From NCBI GenBank assembly GCA_020722815.1, contig DYKB01000027.1, positions 1 to 64,000 of the forward strand: 64,000 nt of DNA, given 5' to 3'. Source of the DNA: Caldithrix sp. Its GTDB lineage: Bacteria; Zhuqueibacterota; Zhuqueibacteria; Thermofontimicrobiales; Sulfurfontimicrobiaceae. Position numbers and translations under genes: made by a program. Shown here one piece after another: positions 9,910 to 19,280 of the stretch. Every line of letters begins with the position of its first letter. Position 1 is the first letter of the stretch. Under the pieces are notes generated by a model. It was not told the DNA's origin. It searched no databases and saw only the letters and a list, made by a program, of their open reading frames with translations.

Positions 9910-9964
9910 AATTGATCCTTTAAGTTAATGAAAAATTAACAGGTTATTGGTAATGTTGGTTCAT

Positions 9965-12172
9965 TTATTTAATTACTAAAAATTTCCCGCGCTGAATTTC
10001 GCCACTTTTTAAATTTTTAACTGTAAAAAGATAGAGACCCGTGGCGATGGCCTGATCATCTTTCGTGACCAGATCCCAGGAATGCTCCCCACCGGCGAAA
10101 TGGGGTGTGCCTCTGGTGAATTTTTCATACCACTGAATATCGCCTCCTTGATACGCCCCATTGTGAACAAAACTATCGACCAAATTTCCGTTTAAGGTAT
10201 AAATCCGAATTTCGGCTTCTTCGGGAAGATTATAGAAATTTATTTTTCGTTCACGCTCCAAAAGACCATCCCAACTGGCGCCAGCGCGATAAGGATTGGG
10301 ATAGACACCAACTTCTCTATCTGTTTGAGCCTTACCAGGGGCATCAATGGCAGGTGTTCCGGGAAAAACGCGCAACACATTTCCCAGAAGCCCACTTTCC
10401 AGACTCTCCAAACCATTGGCCGGATCTCCCCGGTCGAAAGCGGTGATGGAATACGCGTATTGCCAGCCATCCAGTAAATTCCGATTAATAAAGCGATAGT
10501 GATAAAAAATAGTATCGTTTTTTCCAGTTTGAGTATTTATTTGAATTTCATCTTCAAAAAATAGCGGTTTTTTCAGCCGGATGAAATTAAATCCGGTGTC
10601 GTAACCAATCTCATCAATCGAATCAAATTCAGCAATTTTGGTGAGTGAACCCAGTAAATCGCGACCGGGAAGGTCTTCTCCCGGCAAGGTGCGATAAATG
10701 CGATAACCTTCAAAGTCCTTTTCGCCTGTGATTAAATCACGGGAGTTTTCACTCCGATTGTCCCAATAAAGGGTGATCTGTTGGGTTTCAGCGACAACTT
10801 TCACCAGTGGCGATTTGGGCGGCGAAGGCAGCACGTATCGATTTAAAATGCCATCATCATTGACATCCTCACTCAAATCCAGCAGCCCATTTCGATTCAA
10901 ATCTTCTCCAGGATCCAGCTTATCATTATTATTAAAATCTTCCGAGGGATCCAGTTGACCATTTCCATTTCGATCTTCTCCATTATAAGCAATCTGCGTC
11001 CACCGGACATTGGTATAAAAATTCTTTTTGCTATTTTCCGTATCCTCAGTTGTCGGATCATTTCCGTGCTTGGCGCCACAAACAATTCCGAATACCACAT
11101 TAATAGTCGAATCTGGCTCGATAAATGAAAATTTGCCAGTTGTTATCAGCGTCATAAAGTTTCCGGCCTGACCTTTGAGTTGTTTGAGCAGAGCGGGTGA
11201 AAGCGGGACACGCATTTTTTCATAACGCGCCAGATCATCCTGCGGCGAAAAGAAATTTGGATCAAGATTGTTTCGAAAGAGCCAGGCATTATAACCAATC
11301 TTTCCCTGATAACTGGTATCGTTTGCCTGAGCCGTGGCACCTAAAAATTTCAATCCAACGTATAATCCCGGATCAGTGAAACCCGGATCACCATCAAAAT
11401 CGTAAGCATACGCGAGCGCAAGCGAATCAGTAAATCCATTACCAACGTGCTGATAAAAAGGCGAACCAATCTGGGAGGTCGTAATATTGGTATTTCGAAC
11501 GACCAGATCAGCCCAAAGTCCAATATAAACCTCTTTCAAAATTTCCCGCCCGGTATTTTTAATTTTGTAATTTAAAATCACAAAATCATCGGCAAAGGGG
11601 TAGTTCCAGGCGTAGGATTCCTGATGGACAGAAACATTGATCGGCGAATGCTCCGGAATGCGGGTGTTTTGGAGTTCTGGAATAAAAATATTTGAGTCCG
11701 TGTAACTGCAAATAAAATCCTGATGGCTAATGGCTTCCGGATGAAAGAAAGGAGAGTCGGTCAAACTGGAGCGCTCAACAGTTCGGTCATTGGGATCGGC
11801 AGATGTGGTGAATTCGAATCCAGCCGCAACGTCCCGCAGGTAAGAAATATCCACTGCACCAGTAGTCACCAACACCTTGCCATCCGCACGCATACCACCA
11901 ACCCATAGCCCACCGCTAAAAACATGCTCAATCCCCGATCCCATAGGATATTCACAGGATGGCTGATCAATCGGACGCTGCTCCACAAAGCCATCGCCAA
12001 ATCGGCCATAGTTACTGATAGTCAGGCCAATATTACCGATATTGGTGAATTTGGTATCATCATCAATCAAGATTTTGGGGAGTGCCTTTGGAGGCATACG
12101 ATCCTGGGCCAAAATAGGAGGACATGCTAACACAATTAAAAAATTAATAATTAACAAACATAAAAATTTCAT
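9965..12172 (-). CDS. Large secreted protein with Ca-binding-like DxNxNG repeats and C-terminal sorting domain
   Basis: Exported protein of 735 residues with a signal peptide (residues 1-22, ending PPILAQ). Near residues 395-440 there are four consecutive acidic loops of the DRNGNGQLDPSED type, spaced 12-14 residues. They resemble EF-hand, dockerin or thrombospondin-3 calcium loops. A Fn3-like region follows (TQQITLYWDNRSENS, FEGYRIYRT). The C-terminus (VYPNPYRAGASWDG ... GLYLFTVKN ... GKFLVIK) matches a sorting domain of the type IX class. No enzyme motif was recognised. A structural or adhesive surface protein is the best guess. Its gene follows a strong terminator of the preceding receptor gene. 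Confidence 0.7.
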   Translation of the reverse strand: MKFLCLLIINFLIVLACPPILAQDRMPPKALPKILIDDDTKFTNIGNIGLTISNYGRFGDGFVEQRPIDQPSCEYPMGSGIEHVFSGGLWVGGMRADGKVLVTTGAVDISYLRDVAAGFEFTTSADPNDRTVERSSLTDSPFFHPEAISHQDFICSYTDSNIFIPELQNTRIPEHSPINVSVHQESYAWNYPFADDFVILNYKIKNTGREILKEVYIGLWADLVVRNTNITTSQIGSPFYQHVGNGFTDSLALAYAYDFDGDPGFTDPGLYVGLKFLGATAQANDTSYQGKIGYNAWLFRNNLDPNFFSPQDDLARYEKMRVPLSPALLKQLKGQAGNFMTLITTGKFSFIEPDSTINVVFGIVCGAKHGNDPTTEDTENSKKNFYTNVRWTQIAYNGEDRNGNGQLDPSEDFNNNDKLDPGEDLNRNGLLDLSEDVNDDGILNRYVLPSPPKSPLVKVVAETQQITLYWDNRSENSRDLITGEKDFEGYRIYRTLPGEDLPGRDLLGSLTKIAEFDSIDEIGYDTGFNFIRLKKPLFFEDEIQINTQTGKNDTIFYHYRFINRNLLDGWQYAYSITAFDRGDPANGLESLESGLLGNVLRVFPGTPAIDAPGKAQTDREVGVYPNPYRAGASWDGLLERERKINFYNLPEEAEIRIYTLNGNLVDSFVHNGAYQGGDIQWYEKFTRGTPHFAGGEHSWDLVTKDDQAIATGLYLFTVKNLKSGEIQRGKFLVIK

Positions 12173-12294
12173 AGCAGATAGAGATTTCAGTTTTTCAATT
12201 TTCGTTTTTATCGAATTATGAATCGCGGGCAGAAATTACCAGAAAGCAATTTTTGTAAAAATAGTAAAAAAAGGTAGAAAAGTCAAGGCTAAAT

Positions 12295-12328
12295 ATAAAA
12301 AAAAGCCGCCCCTTTTGGGAGGCGGCTT
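12295..12328 (-). terminator. Strong rho-independent terminator of the Oar-like receptor gene
   Basis: On the minus strand AAGCCGCCTCCC pairs with GGGGCGGCTT and runs into eight T. It lies 20 bases after the stop of the 1,094-residue receptor and separates that gene from the rest of the surface block. Confidence 0.85.
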
Positions 12329-12348
12329 ATATTCAATGAGTTAATGAT

Positions 12349-15300
12349 TTAATTAAAATTATAGCGCAAGCTCACCATCAATCTGAAAACATCGGAGAAA
12401 CCGACTGTCTGTTCATAGGACGTAGACATCAATTTCCCACTAATATTTCTTAAGCGGTATTGAGCTTTTCCATTTGCATCCGCCGGGCCACCATCTCTTG
12501 AACTGGGTACAATCAAGGGTGAGTTGCTCACCAGCCGTTGTCCCACACCCCAGTCTTTATTCAGTAAATTCGTAAAATTCAGGAAATCAACCCGTAACTG
12601 CAGGGTATTTCGTTTTTCAAAAAGATTGGCAAAAAGATCCTGCGTGATACTTAAATCGGCTCTTAACACCATTGGAAGCTGAACACCGTTACGCTCGGCA
12701 TATTCGCCACGATGATTACTTAAGTAGTCATCCTGTTGAATATAAGCTTCCCAGGCATCAGCCTGCTGCGTTGCCGTGTAGGTGCCGTATTTATCGGTAT
12801 ATTCCTGGAAATTCATTTCAGACTTGTCTTTGGGAATGTAAATCAAGTCATTTGCCGTACCGCCATCGCCAGTCAGGTCACCGCTATAGATGTAGCTTGA
12901 TCTTCCAAGTGAATAAGCATCCAGTAACAGCGAAATGGTTGTTCCACCGATATTAAAGTACTCCTTGCTATAGGAAACCGCTGCAAGAACGCGTGAACCC
13001 GGAGAGGTTGAAGCAAAACCAACGCCCGGATCGTTTGGATTACCAGGATGGGCATTACCATTCCAGGAACCAAATGCGATTGAGCCAGGATTAACCGTAT
13101 TTTTCGAGACACCATAGGAGTAAGCGGCTTTAGCAAACAGACCATTGCTGAAAGGTCTTTCGAGTGACGCCGTCATGAACCAGGAATAACCAACATTCTG
13201 ATTTTTCAAAACGACGGCATTGTCTACGTTAGAATTAATTTTATTTGTCGCTATCCAACGAGAACGATTGTCAACACCGGCAAAGTTCCCATCTGGTTTA
13301 GCTAAGTTGGCATTAATATAGTAAATGCCGTTCACATCCCGGCTATAAATCACTTCAGCGGTTCCAAACAATCCAAATGGCAGTTTATGATCAACCGCAA
13401 TATTGCTACGCCACAACTGTGGAAACTTAAAGTTGGGATCGGTTAGCGCTAATTCATAACGCGAAGCGGGATCGCCGGTGACAGTAGCTGGTTTATAATG
13501 ATTGGGATCTGGATGGAAAGGTCGGGTTGTAATATTATCCAGCCGTTCAAAACCAGTTAACACGCCCGTGTTTCCAATCTGGTTGGAAATCCACACATAA
13601 GCCGGACGGCCGGTGAAGATACCCGTACCACCGCGAACCTGGGTGGTGCGTTTGCCGGTAACATCCCAGTTGAATCCGAATCGAGGCGAGAAGAGAACAT
13701 TGGGATCAGGCAATTTTTCGGTTTCATACTTAACTGAACTTCCATCTTCGTCCATAAAGGTCAAAGCGTTTGCATTGGCATTTTTGTAACCGGTATCGCC
13801 AAAGAAGGGGACATCCAGTCGTAAACCAGCAGTGATTTGCAGGTTTTTACTGATCTGCCATTCATCCTGGGCATAAATACCAGCATAATTGACTTCCAAA
13901 GGTTGAACCGGTTTGGTTTGACCTGGAATATTTGACCAGCGAACCTGGAAACGAGACAATGTAACCGGAGAAGCGGTTCTGTTCGGATTTGCCAGATAAT
14001 CGTTGGCATCGGTGTAAAAATCCTGTAGAGAGTTGTATACATAAACACTCTGTGAACCCGGGAAAAAGACATTTTCGGATTCATAACGCTCAAAACTGGC
14101 ACCAAAAGTCAGGCTATGTTTTGCCAGATAAACCATAAAGTTATTTTGCACCTGAAAACTGCTATAACGCAGTTCATTATTGGGTGTAAATGGCTCGAAA
14201 CCAAAAGTGGTATAAACTGAACCACCTTCTTTAATATCAACCATTGGGAAAAATGAACCGCGTGATTTTCGACTTTCATCATTGTGGGTATAACCAATAA
14301 TCAGGTTATTGGCCATATTCTTACCAATCATCGAGTTCCATTCGCCCACGATGGACCGAATGTTTTCCATAATGATATAGTTGGAATTCTGATAGTTCAG
14401 ACCGGTGGTATTGGATCTTCGACTGCCGTTACCGAGTGAAGAAGAATTCGAAACCAGGACGTCGGTTTCTGAATCCAGATGATTATAACGCAAACTGAAT
14501 TTATTGCGTTCATTCAAATTGAAGTCTAATTTGGCAATAAAACGCATCGAAGGGGTTTCATGATCATAGCCTTGATAAGGACCTGTCTCATAACCAAAAT
14601 TTGTCTTCAGGTAGCTACTCAACGCATCCAGATCAGATGCTAAAACCCGGGTGGTATTTCCACCAACTGTTTCGCCACCTTTATTCGCTAAAAAGGTGGT
14701 TCCTGGTTGGGTCAGATTATCGCCTTCATAATTGACAAAGAAGAATAATTTATTTTTAATAATCGGACCGCTAAAACGAACACCAAGCCGATTATACTTA
14801 AACGTACCCGGGTCAAATTCCTTTTCTTTTGCTTTTGTTCCCACCCAGTCCTGATTACGAATCTGCGTATAAATCGAACCTGAATACTCATTGGTACCAC
14901 TTTTCGTGACAGTGTTGACATTGGCACCGACGAAATTACCCTGACGGACATCATAAGGAGCGACGTTGACCTGAAGCTGTTCGATAGCTTCCAGAGAAAT
15001 CGGGGCAACACCCGTTCGATCACCAGGCTGGCCAGCCAGACCGAACGAGTTGTTAAAATATGAACCGTCAACCGTGACGTTGTTCAAACGATTATCCTGA
15101 CCGGCGAAGGAGAAACCATAGCCGGAGGGATTGTATTGCGGCGTTAATCGCACAAAATCTTCAATTCTGCCAGTGATACTGGGCAGTTTTGAAATCGCTT
15201 CGTTGCTAATCGATGTCGCGGCACCTGTTCTGGAGGCATTCATAATTGGATCGCGCTCAGCAATCACCTCGACACCACCCATCTCAAGAGCCTCTTCGAC

Positions 15301-15633
15301 AAGCTGGAATTCCAGACGTAAATTTTGGCCCAACGTCAGGAAAACATTTTCCTGTTTCTGGGCTTTGTAACCAATAAAAGTTACGGTAACGGTATACGGT
15401 CCACCAACCCTCATACCGGTAATGTTAAAATTCCCATTGGGGCGGGTTGCGGTGCCAAAAACCGTTCCACTGGGAACATGCAATGCGACAACATTACCAC
15501 CCGGTAGCGGACTACCTTTGCTGTCCGTCACTGAACCGCTAATAGATGCGGTTGTTACCCCCTGAGCAAGAACCAGTGCCGGCAATATAAACAAGCACAA
15601 TGCTCCGAGTAGTAACTTTTTCATTTTTTCCAT
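12349..15633 (-). CDS. Oar-like TonB-dependent receptor
   Basis: Outer-membrane receptor of 1,094 residues from the chosen start. The frame is open upstream to 15681, but GGAGG sits four bases before the ATG at 15633, so that start is preferred; a second Met follows three residues later. The signal peptide ends ALVLAQG. A CarboxypepD_reg-like domain covers about 25-105 (ASISGSVTDSKGSPLPGGNV). The plug covers about 115-240 (ISKLPSITGRIEDFVRLTPQ, DNRLNNVTVDGSYFNNSFG, GTNEYSGSIYTQIRNQDWVG), and the barrel ends LMVSLRYNFN. The pattern matches the Oar family of myxobacteria and FCB bacteria, often proposed to secrete or take up proteins. The substrate is unknown. It is transcribed alone, as judged by its terminator. 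Confidence 0.85.
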   Translation of the reverse strand: MEKMKKLLLGALCLFILPALVLAQGVTTASISGSVTDSKGSPLPGGNVVALHVPSGTVFGTATRPNGNFNITGMRVGGPYTVTVTFIGYKAQKQENVFLTLGQNLRLEFQLVEEALEMGGVEVIAERDPIMNASRTGAATSISNEAISKLPSITGRIEDFVRLTPQYNPSGYGFSFAGQDNRLNNVTVDGSYFNNSFGLAGQPGDRTGVAPISLEAIEQLQVNVAPYDVRQGNFVGANVNTVTKSGTNEYSGSIYTQIRNQDWVGTKAKEKEFDPGTFKYNRLGVRFSGPIIKNKLFFFVNYEGDNLTQPGTTFLANKGGETVGGNTTRVLASDLDALSSYLKTNFGYETGPYQGYDHETPSMRFIAKLDFNLNERNKFSLRYNHLDSETDVLVSNSSSLGNGSRRSNTTGLNYQNSNYIIMENIRSIVGEWNSMIGKNMANNLIIGYTHNDESRKSRGSFFPMVDIKEGGSVYTTFGFEPFTPNNELRYSSFQVQNNFMVYLAKHSLTFGASFERYESENVFFPGSQSVYVYNSLQDFYTDANDYLANPNRTASPVTLSRFQVRWSNIPGQTKPVQPLEVNYAGIYAQDEWQISKNLQITAGLRLDVPFFGDTGYKNANANALTFMDEDGSSVKYETEKLPDPNVLFSPRFGFNWDVTGKRTTQVRGGTGIFTGRPAYVWISNQIGNTGVLTGFERLDNITTRPFHPDPNHYKPATVTGDPASRYELALTDPNFKFPQLWRSNIAVDHKLPFGLFGTAEVIYSRDVNGIYYINANLAKPDGNFAGVDNRSRWIATNKINSNVDNAVVLKNQNVGYSWFMTASLERPFSNGLFAKAAYSYGVSKNTVNPGSIAFGSWNGNAHPGNPNDPGVGFASTSPGSRVLAAVSYSKEYFNIGGTTISLLLDAYSLGRSSYIYSGDLTGDGGTANDLIYIPKDKSEMNFQEYTDKYGTYTATQQADAWEAYIQQDDYLSNHRGEYAERNGVQLPMVLRADLSITQDLFANLFEKRNTLQLRVDFLNFTNLLNKDWGVGQRLVSNSPLIVPSSRDGGPADANGKAQYRLRNISGKLMSTSYEQTVGFSDVFRLMVSLRYNFN

Positions 15634-16451
15634 ACTTCCTCCGTTAATTTGATTTGGTAAATAGTTAATTATGTAAAGCAATTTAATTAAAATAAAAATC
15701 CTCCATTATTCATCGTCAAAAATCTGCTTGATTTGCCTTTTTCGTGTAACCGTTCACGGGGTGGATTGACGCTGTCATTCCCGCGTGTTTTTGGCGGAAA
15801 TCCATATTCCTTGTGACAAATCGATGCCCGATAAAAACATTCGGGCATGACAGAAGCCTTTATTTTATCGCACCTCTGAACGGATATTTTTTCAAAACGT
15901 GCTCAGAAAAAAAATTTAAGTTAAGCAAATTCAAGCAAACAAACTATAAAGTTATCCCTGTTTTAATAGAAAATTTTATCTGAAACGCTAGCGGGATATT
16001 TTTTATCGGCTCCCAATGCCTTACGACTTTAATCGTCAAAGGCTTTCTCCGATTTTCCCCGGAAACAAAAAAACCTTTTCTTGATTCAGCCAAATCTAAA
16101 AAAGAATTATTACATTGATGTTAAATTTCTATAATAAATATTTGAACTTGATTCCAGATAAAATGCCAACAACTTGAATGTTATTCATTATTTAAATGCC
16201 AAAATACTACATATTGATACATAAAATTCCTTAATTCCATATATGTTGTATTTATTTGAAGACATTTTTCAGCCGTGAAAAATACAAAAATTAGATGATA
16301 CTGTCAAGGATTTTGTTGCAGAAAATTAAAAAAATTCAGAAAAAAGCCTAAAAAAAGTGATTTTGGCATGACAAAATGTTAATTGAAATATAAGAGATGA
16401 TTGAATGGGTGGAAAGTCTCGTGAAATTTAAGCACTGAAAAGAATAAAAAA
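15634..16451. other. AT-rich intergenic region upstream of the Oar-like gene
   Basis: About 0.8 kb without a convincing gene. It holds one TGTCAT...ATGACA inverted-repeat element (15773-15852). The remainder is AT-rich. I see no clear promoter hexamers that I would trust on either strand. Confidence 0.5.
15773..15852. repeat. 80-bp inverted-repeat element (TGTCATTCCCG...CGGGCATGACA)
   Basis: The ends CTGTCATTCCCG and CGGGCATGACAG are near-perfect inverted repeats around an 80-base unit. Elements with TGTCATTCCCGC ends are common dispersed repeats in bacterial genomes. It has no coding capacity. Confidence 0.5.
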
Positions 16452-16480
16452 ACCCGAGGTGACATTTCTGTACCCCGGGT
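16452..16480 (-). terminator. Hairpin with U tail on the minus strand
   Basis: ACCCGGGGTACA pairs with TGTCACCTCGGGT with one wobble and one bulge, and on the minus strand it runs into seven T. It may end the response-regulator transcript, some 320 bases after that gene. Alternatively it may form the 5' hairpin of the small plus-strand unit that follows. Confidence 0.5.
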
Positions 16481-16522
16481 CTATCAAATAACCTGACAAT
16501 TAAATGAAAGGAGTCGTAAATT

Positions 16523-16576
16523 ATGCCTGGATTTACGAAAGTAAGCAAAGAAGACTGGCTTAATTTAATAAATTAA
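16523..16576 (+). CDS. Possible 17-residue peptide gene with its own RBS and terminator
   Basis: ATG at 16523 is preceded nine bases away by AAAGGAG (16507-16513). The frame encodes MPGFTKVSKEDWLNLIN and stops at 16574. A hairpin with a T tail follows at 16600-16648, and another hairpin precedes it. The layout looks like a compact transcription unit in an otherwise empty gap. The peptide has no recognised family. It could be a leader peptide, a small protein or an ORF carried on a small RNA. Chance occurrence cannot be excluded. Confidence 0.35.
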   Translation: MPGFTKVSKEDWLNLIN

Positions 16577-16599
16577 ATTTCAACAAAATTGCATCCTCC

Positions 16600-16648
16600 A
16601 TCAGCCTTTAAGTTTTGTCTTGATTTTCCAAGCTGGCTGATTTTTATT
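16600..16648 (+). terminator. Terminator after the 17-residue ORF
   Basis: ATCAGCC pairs with GGCTGAT around a 28-base loop and is followed by TTTTTATTT. It lies 24 bases after the stop of the small ORF on the same strand. Confidence 0.45.
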
Positions 16649-16798
16649 TCCTGATATAATATAATCAAAACAAGCCGACAATACAATCCCAAAAAGTCCT
16701 GATTTTTCTCAGTATTTATACTGAGTTCGTTAAATCCTTATGCTGAATTTTGGCAGAGAAAACCGAAGGCTACATTTGGAAATACTTTATACCATTTT

Positions 16799-17467
16799 TT
16801 AAGTATTGAATACCAGAAACTCCTCACCTTTTGACTGGACCGCATATCGCATTAATTCCGAAAATTTTTTCAAGCCGAGTTTCTTTTTAAGATTTGCCCG
16901 GTGGGTTTCGACAGTCCGACGACTAATGAAGAGCATATCGGCGATTTCCTGGTTCGTCAATCCTTTGCCAATCATCCTAAGAATCTCAAATTCACGGCGG
17001 GACAGGTATGGAGAATGACCATCGGTATTTTCAGCAAATGAAGATTTCAATTTTTTTTCCAGCACATTTTTCGATGCGGTTAATCCCACATAAATTTCAC
17101 CCGTCATGGCACATTGCATCGCCTTAACCAATTCTTCTATCGAACTATCCTTTAAGAGATAACCAGAGGCACCAGCATCCAAAGCTTGCATTAAATATTT
17201 CTGTTGACAGTGCATTGTCAGTATTAAAATTTTCGATTGTGGGCATGTTTTTTTTAACCGACGGGTCATTTCGATTCCATCCAGACCAGGCATGGAAATA
17301 TCAATCAAAATCACATCAGGCTTCAGCAAAGTGGCTTTCTCGATGGCTTCATTTCCATTTAAAGCAATCCCGACTGTTTTGATACCGGCATAAGAATCGA
17401 GTAACTGCTGCAGGCCTGTCACCAGCAGAAAGTGATCATCAACCACCAACACCCGAATTTCATTCAT
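16799..17467 (-). CDS. NarL/FixJ-type response regulator
   Basis: Two-component regulator of 222 residues from the preferred start. The receiver domain (residues 1-120) shows the acidic pair in VVDDHFLL, the phospho-acceptor Asp in DVILIDISMPG near residue 54 and the conserved Lys in GYLLKDSS. A LuxR-type HTH follows (SRREFEILRMIGKGLTNQEI, RRTVETHRANLKKKLG). GAGGAAAG lies just upstream of the ATG at 17467, so that start is favoured over the in-frame ATG at 17488. No kinase is adjacent. The HisKA_3 kinase at the left edge belongs to the matching class, but partnership is only a guess. Target genes are unknown. Confidence 0.9.
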   Translation of the reverse strand: MNEIRVLVVDDHFLLVTGLQQLLDSYAGIKTVGIALNGNEAIEKATLLKPDVILIDISMPGLDGIEMTRRLKKTCPQSKILILTMHCQQKYLMQALDAGASGYLLKDSSIEELVKAMQCAMTGEIYVGLTASKNVLEKKLKSSFAENTDGHSPYLSRREFEILRMIGKGLTNQEIADMLFISRRTVETHRANLKKKLGLKKFSELMRYAVQSKGEEFLVFNT

Positions 17468-17738
17468 TGCTGTCTTTCCTCGGTTCATTTAATTACGCAT
17501 TAATTATCTTTCGTCAGGTAGATGATTTTTCTCATGTACCAATTAACGACAAAAATTGTCTCCCTGTCGAAAATAAATACAATAGAATTTCGTTATGAAA
17601 AAGTAAAGAAATAGATTTAATTTAATAATTTTCAGGATATTAAATGATTATAAAAAATTCAACAAATGAGATTTGGTAAAACAGGTGGGCTAAATAAGCA
17701 AGAAACAGGCCAATCCATAAGCCGTAAAATTTGGAGTT

Positions 17739-19133
17739 CTATTTTACCTCATAAACAACCAACCCCTCAAAACGATTTCCAACCACATAATTGGCATAAA
17801 GTACTAATTTACCCGGCTTCAAAACCACATTTCCTTCCCAGTTCCCGGAATTTTCATTTAAAAAAGTCCACTCATCATTATTGACCGCAGCGACCCGGAG
17901 CGCTTCCGGTGCCCGGATTTTAAAAAACCAGCTTTGTCCGCTCACTAGTTGGCCCTGAAGCGGTGAAATTAAATAGACATTACGCTTTTGAAAAGACTCA
18001 ACTGTTTGGGGGAATCGAACACTTTTTTGATAGGAAAAACCACTTTTAATGTTGAACCATAATAAATCAGAAAAAAGCGAATTATTTTGCTCTCGTTTGC
18101 GACCATAAATGCCAAGCGTAAAGTTTCCCGGTTCAGGTAATTTAAAATGTACTTGATAATAATTGCCCCGCCGTTGAGCAAGAGTCCAGTGGCCATTTAC
18201 TTCCTGGTTATCTTGCTTTAGCCGAGCAATCAAGAGTACATTTTCTGGCGTTATAAATGAAAGCGAATCAGTACCGTTCACTTCAATCGTTCCATTGGCA
18301 TTTTCAGAGAAGTCAATATCATATTCAAAAAATCGATCTCGCACCAATGGAAAACGACTGAATTCATCTTCGGTAACGATTTCTGTCAGTAGTTGACATT
18401 TTGACATCTCCGGGAAGTGGGTGTAAATTAATTTCCGAGGTTCCGTCAGAAAATAGAAATCGACTGGTTGTTTCACAAAGCCTTCATTCGTGAAAATACC
18501 GGCACCCCAGGTACAATCCACCAGATACCATCCATTTTCAATTTTGACAGCATTCCAGGCATGGAGATTTTCATCCACAAAAATTTTTTCGACACCCGTG
18601 CGACCACGTGCCCAACCACCAATAATTACGGCTTCCAGGCCTGCTAATTGACATAAATGTTGAAAAAGATTGGAAAAACCGTAACAAACAGCCAATTTTT
18701 CACTCAGGATATCATCCGGCATGATAAAACTTTGCTCCTGACGCATCGAAGCTTCGATATCGTAGTTAATATTGGTCGTAATCCAGCGATAAATGGCCCG
18801 AACACGTTCAAAATCATTACGGGCTGGTTTTATTAAGTACGAATAAAGGCTTTCAAGAGATTTTTCAGCAGATGGCGGAATATCACTCACATATTGATCG
18901 ATTAATTCAAAACGAATACGTGTCATAACTTCATGCGGTGGCAGGCCGGGATTAGCAGCAAAATCAAGGCTATCAATCTTCTTTCGATTTTCCTGTTGCC
19001 GAATGGATCCATAATAACGAATTTTTTCTTCACGTTCTTTTTCCGAAGTGGATTTTATAATAACGTTTTCAGGCCTGCCACAAAACAAAAAGACACAGCT
19101 GGAAAGTATCAACAATATGTACAGAACTCTCAT
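17739..19133 (-). CDS. Transglutaminase-like (kyphoscoliosis-peptidase type) lipoprotein
   Basis: Exported protein of 464 residues with a signal peptide ending near VFLFCGRP, a possible lipid-anchored Cys. The central domain (about 85-225) is transglutaminase-like, with a candidate catalytic Cys in LAVCYGFSNLF, His in ENLHAWNAVKI and Asp in WYLVDCTWGAG. This layout is typical of the KY-peptidase/CYK3 branch. The C-terminal half is beta-rich (KY-type). The role is likely peptide-bond hydrolysis or cross-linking in the cell envelope. AAGGAT seven bases before the ATG at 19133 supports that start; the longer frame to 19163 begins inside an inverted-repeat element. Confidence 0.8.
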   Translation of the reverse strand: MRVLYILLILSSCVFLFCGRPENVIIKSTSEKEREEKIRYYGSIRQQENRKKIDSLDFAANPGLPPHEVMTRIRFELIDQYVSDIPPSAEKSLESLYSYLIKPARNDFERVRAIYRWITTNINYDIEASMRQEQSFIMPDDILSEKLAVCYGFSNLFQHLCQLAGLEAVIIGGWARGRTGVEKIFVDENLHAWNAVKIENGWYLVDCTWGAGIFTNEGFVKQPVDFYFLTEPRKLIYTHFPEMSKCQLLTEIVTEDEFSRFPLVRDRFFEYDIDFSENANGTIEVNGTDSLSFITPENVLLIARLKQDNQEVNGHWTLAQRRGNYYQVHFKLPEPGNFTLGIYGRKREQNNSLFSDLLWFNIKSGFSYQKSVRFPQTVESFQKRNVYLISPLQGQLVSGQSWFFKIRAPEALRVAAVNNDEWTFLNENSGNWEGNVVLKPGKLVLYANYVVGNRFEGLVVYEVK

Positions 19134-19162
19134 GCGTAATATCCTTTTTTCATTCCATTTCA

Positions 19163-19280
19163 TATACGCAAGCCGAAATTGTTTTCGGATTTTAATTTCG
19201 TCATTTAAATGCCCTCACCTCCCAGGAGCGAGGGTTGGGGTAAGGGCTAATAAATCGAAAACTACATGGGCTCTTATATA
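19163..19280. mobile_element. MITE-like element, copy A (about 118 bp)
   Basis: The left end TATACGCAAGCCGAAATTG and the right end (reverse complement TATATAAGAGCCCATGTAG, continuing TTTTCGAT) are imperfect 28-base inverted repeats. The core contains a degenerate GCCCTCACCTCCC...GGGTTGGGGTAAGGGC palindrome shared with copies B and C. It sits 13 bases upstream of the ribosome-binding site of the transglutaminase gene, so it now forms that gene's 5' region. Confidence 0.65.

Noticed and set aside
16348-16548. 66-codon frame on the minus strand
   Set aside because: It crosses a hairpin terminator, has no ribosome-binding site and overlaps the better-supported small unit on the plus strand.
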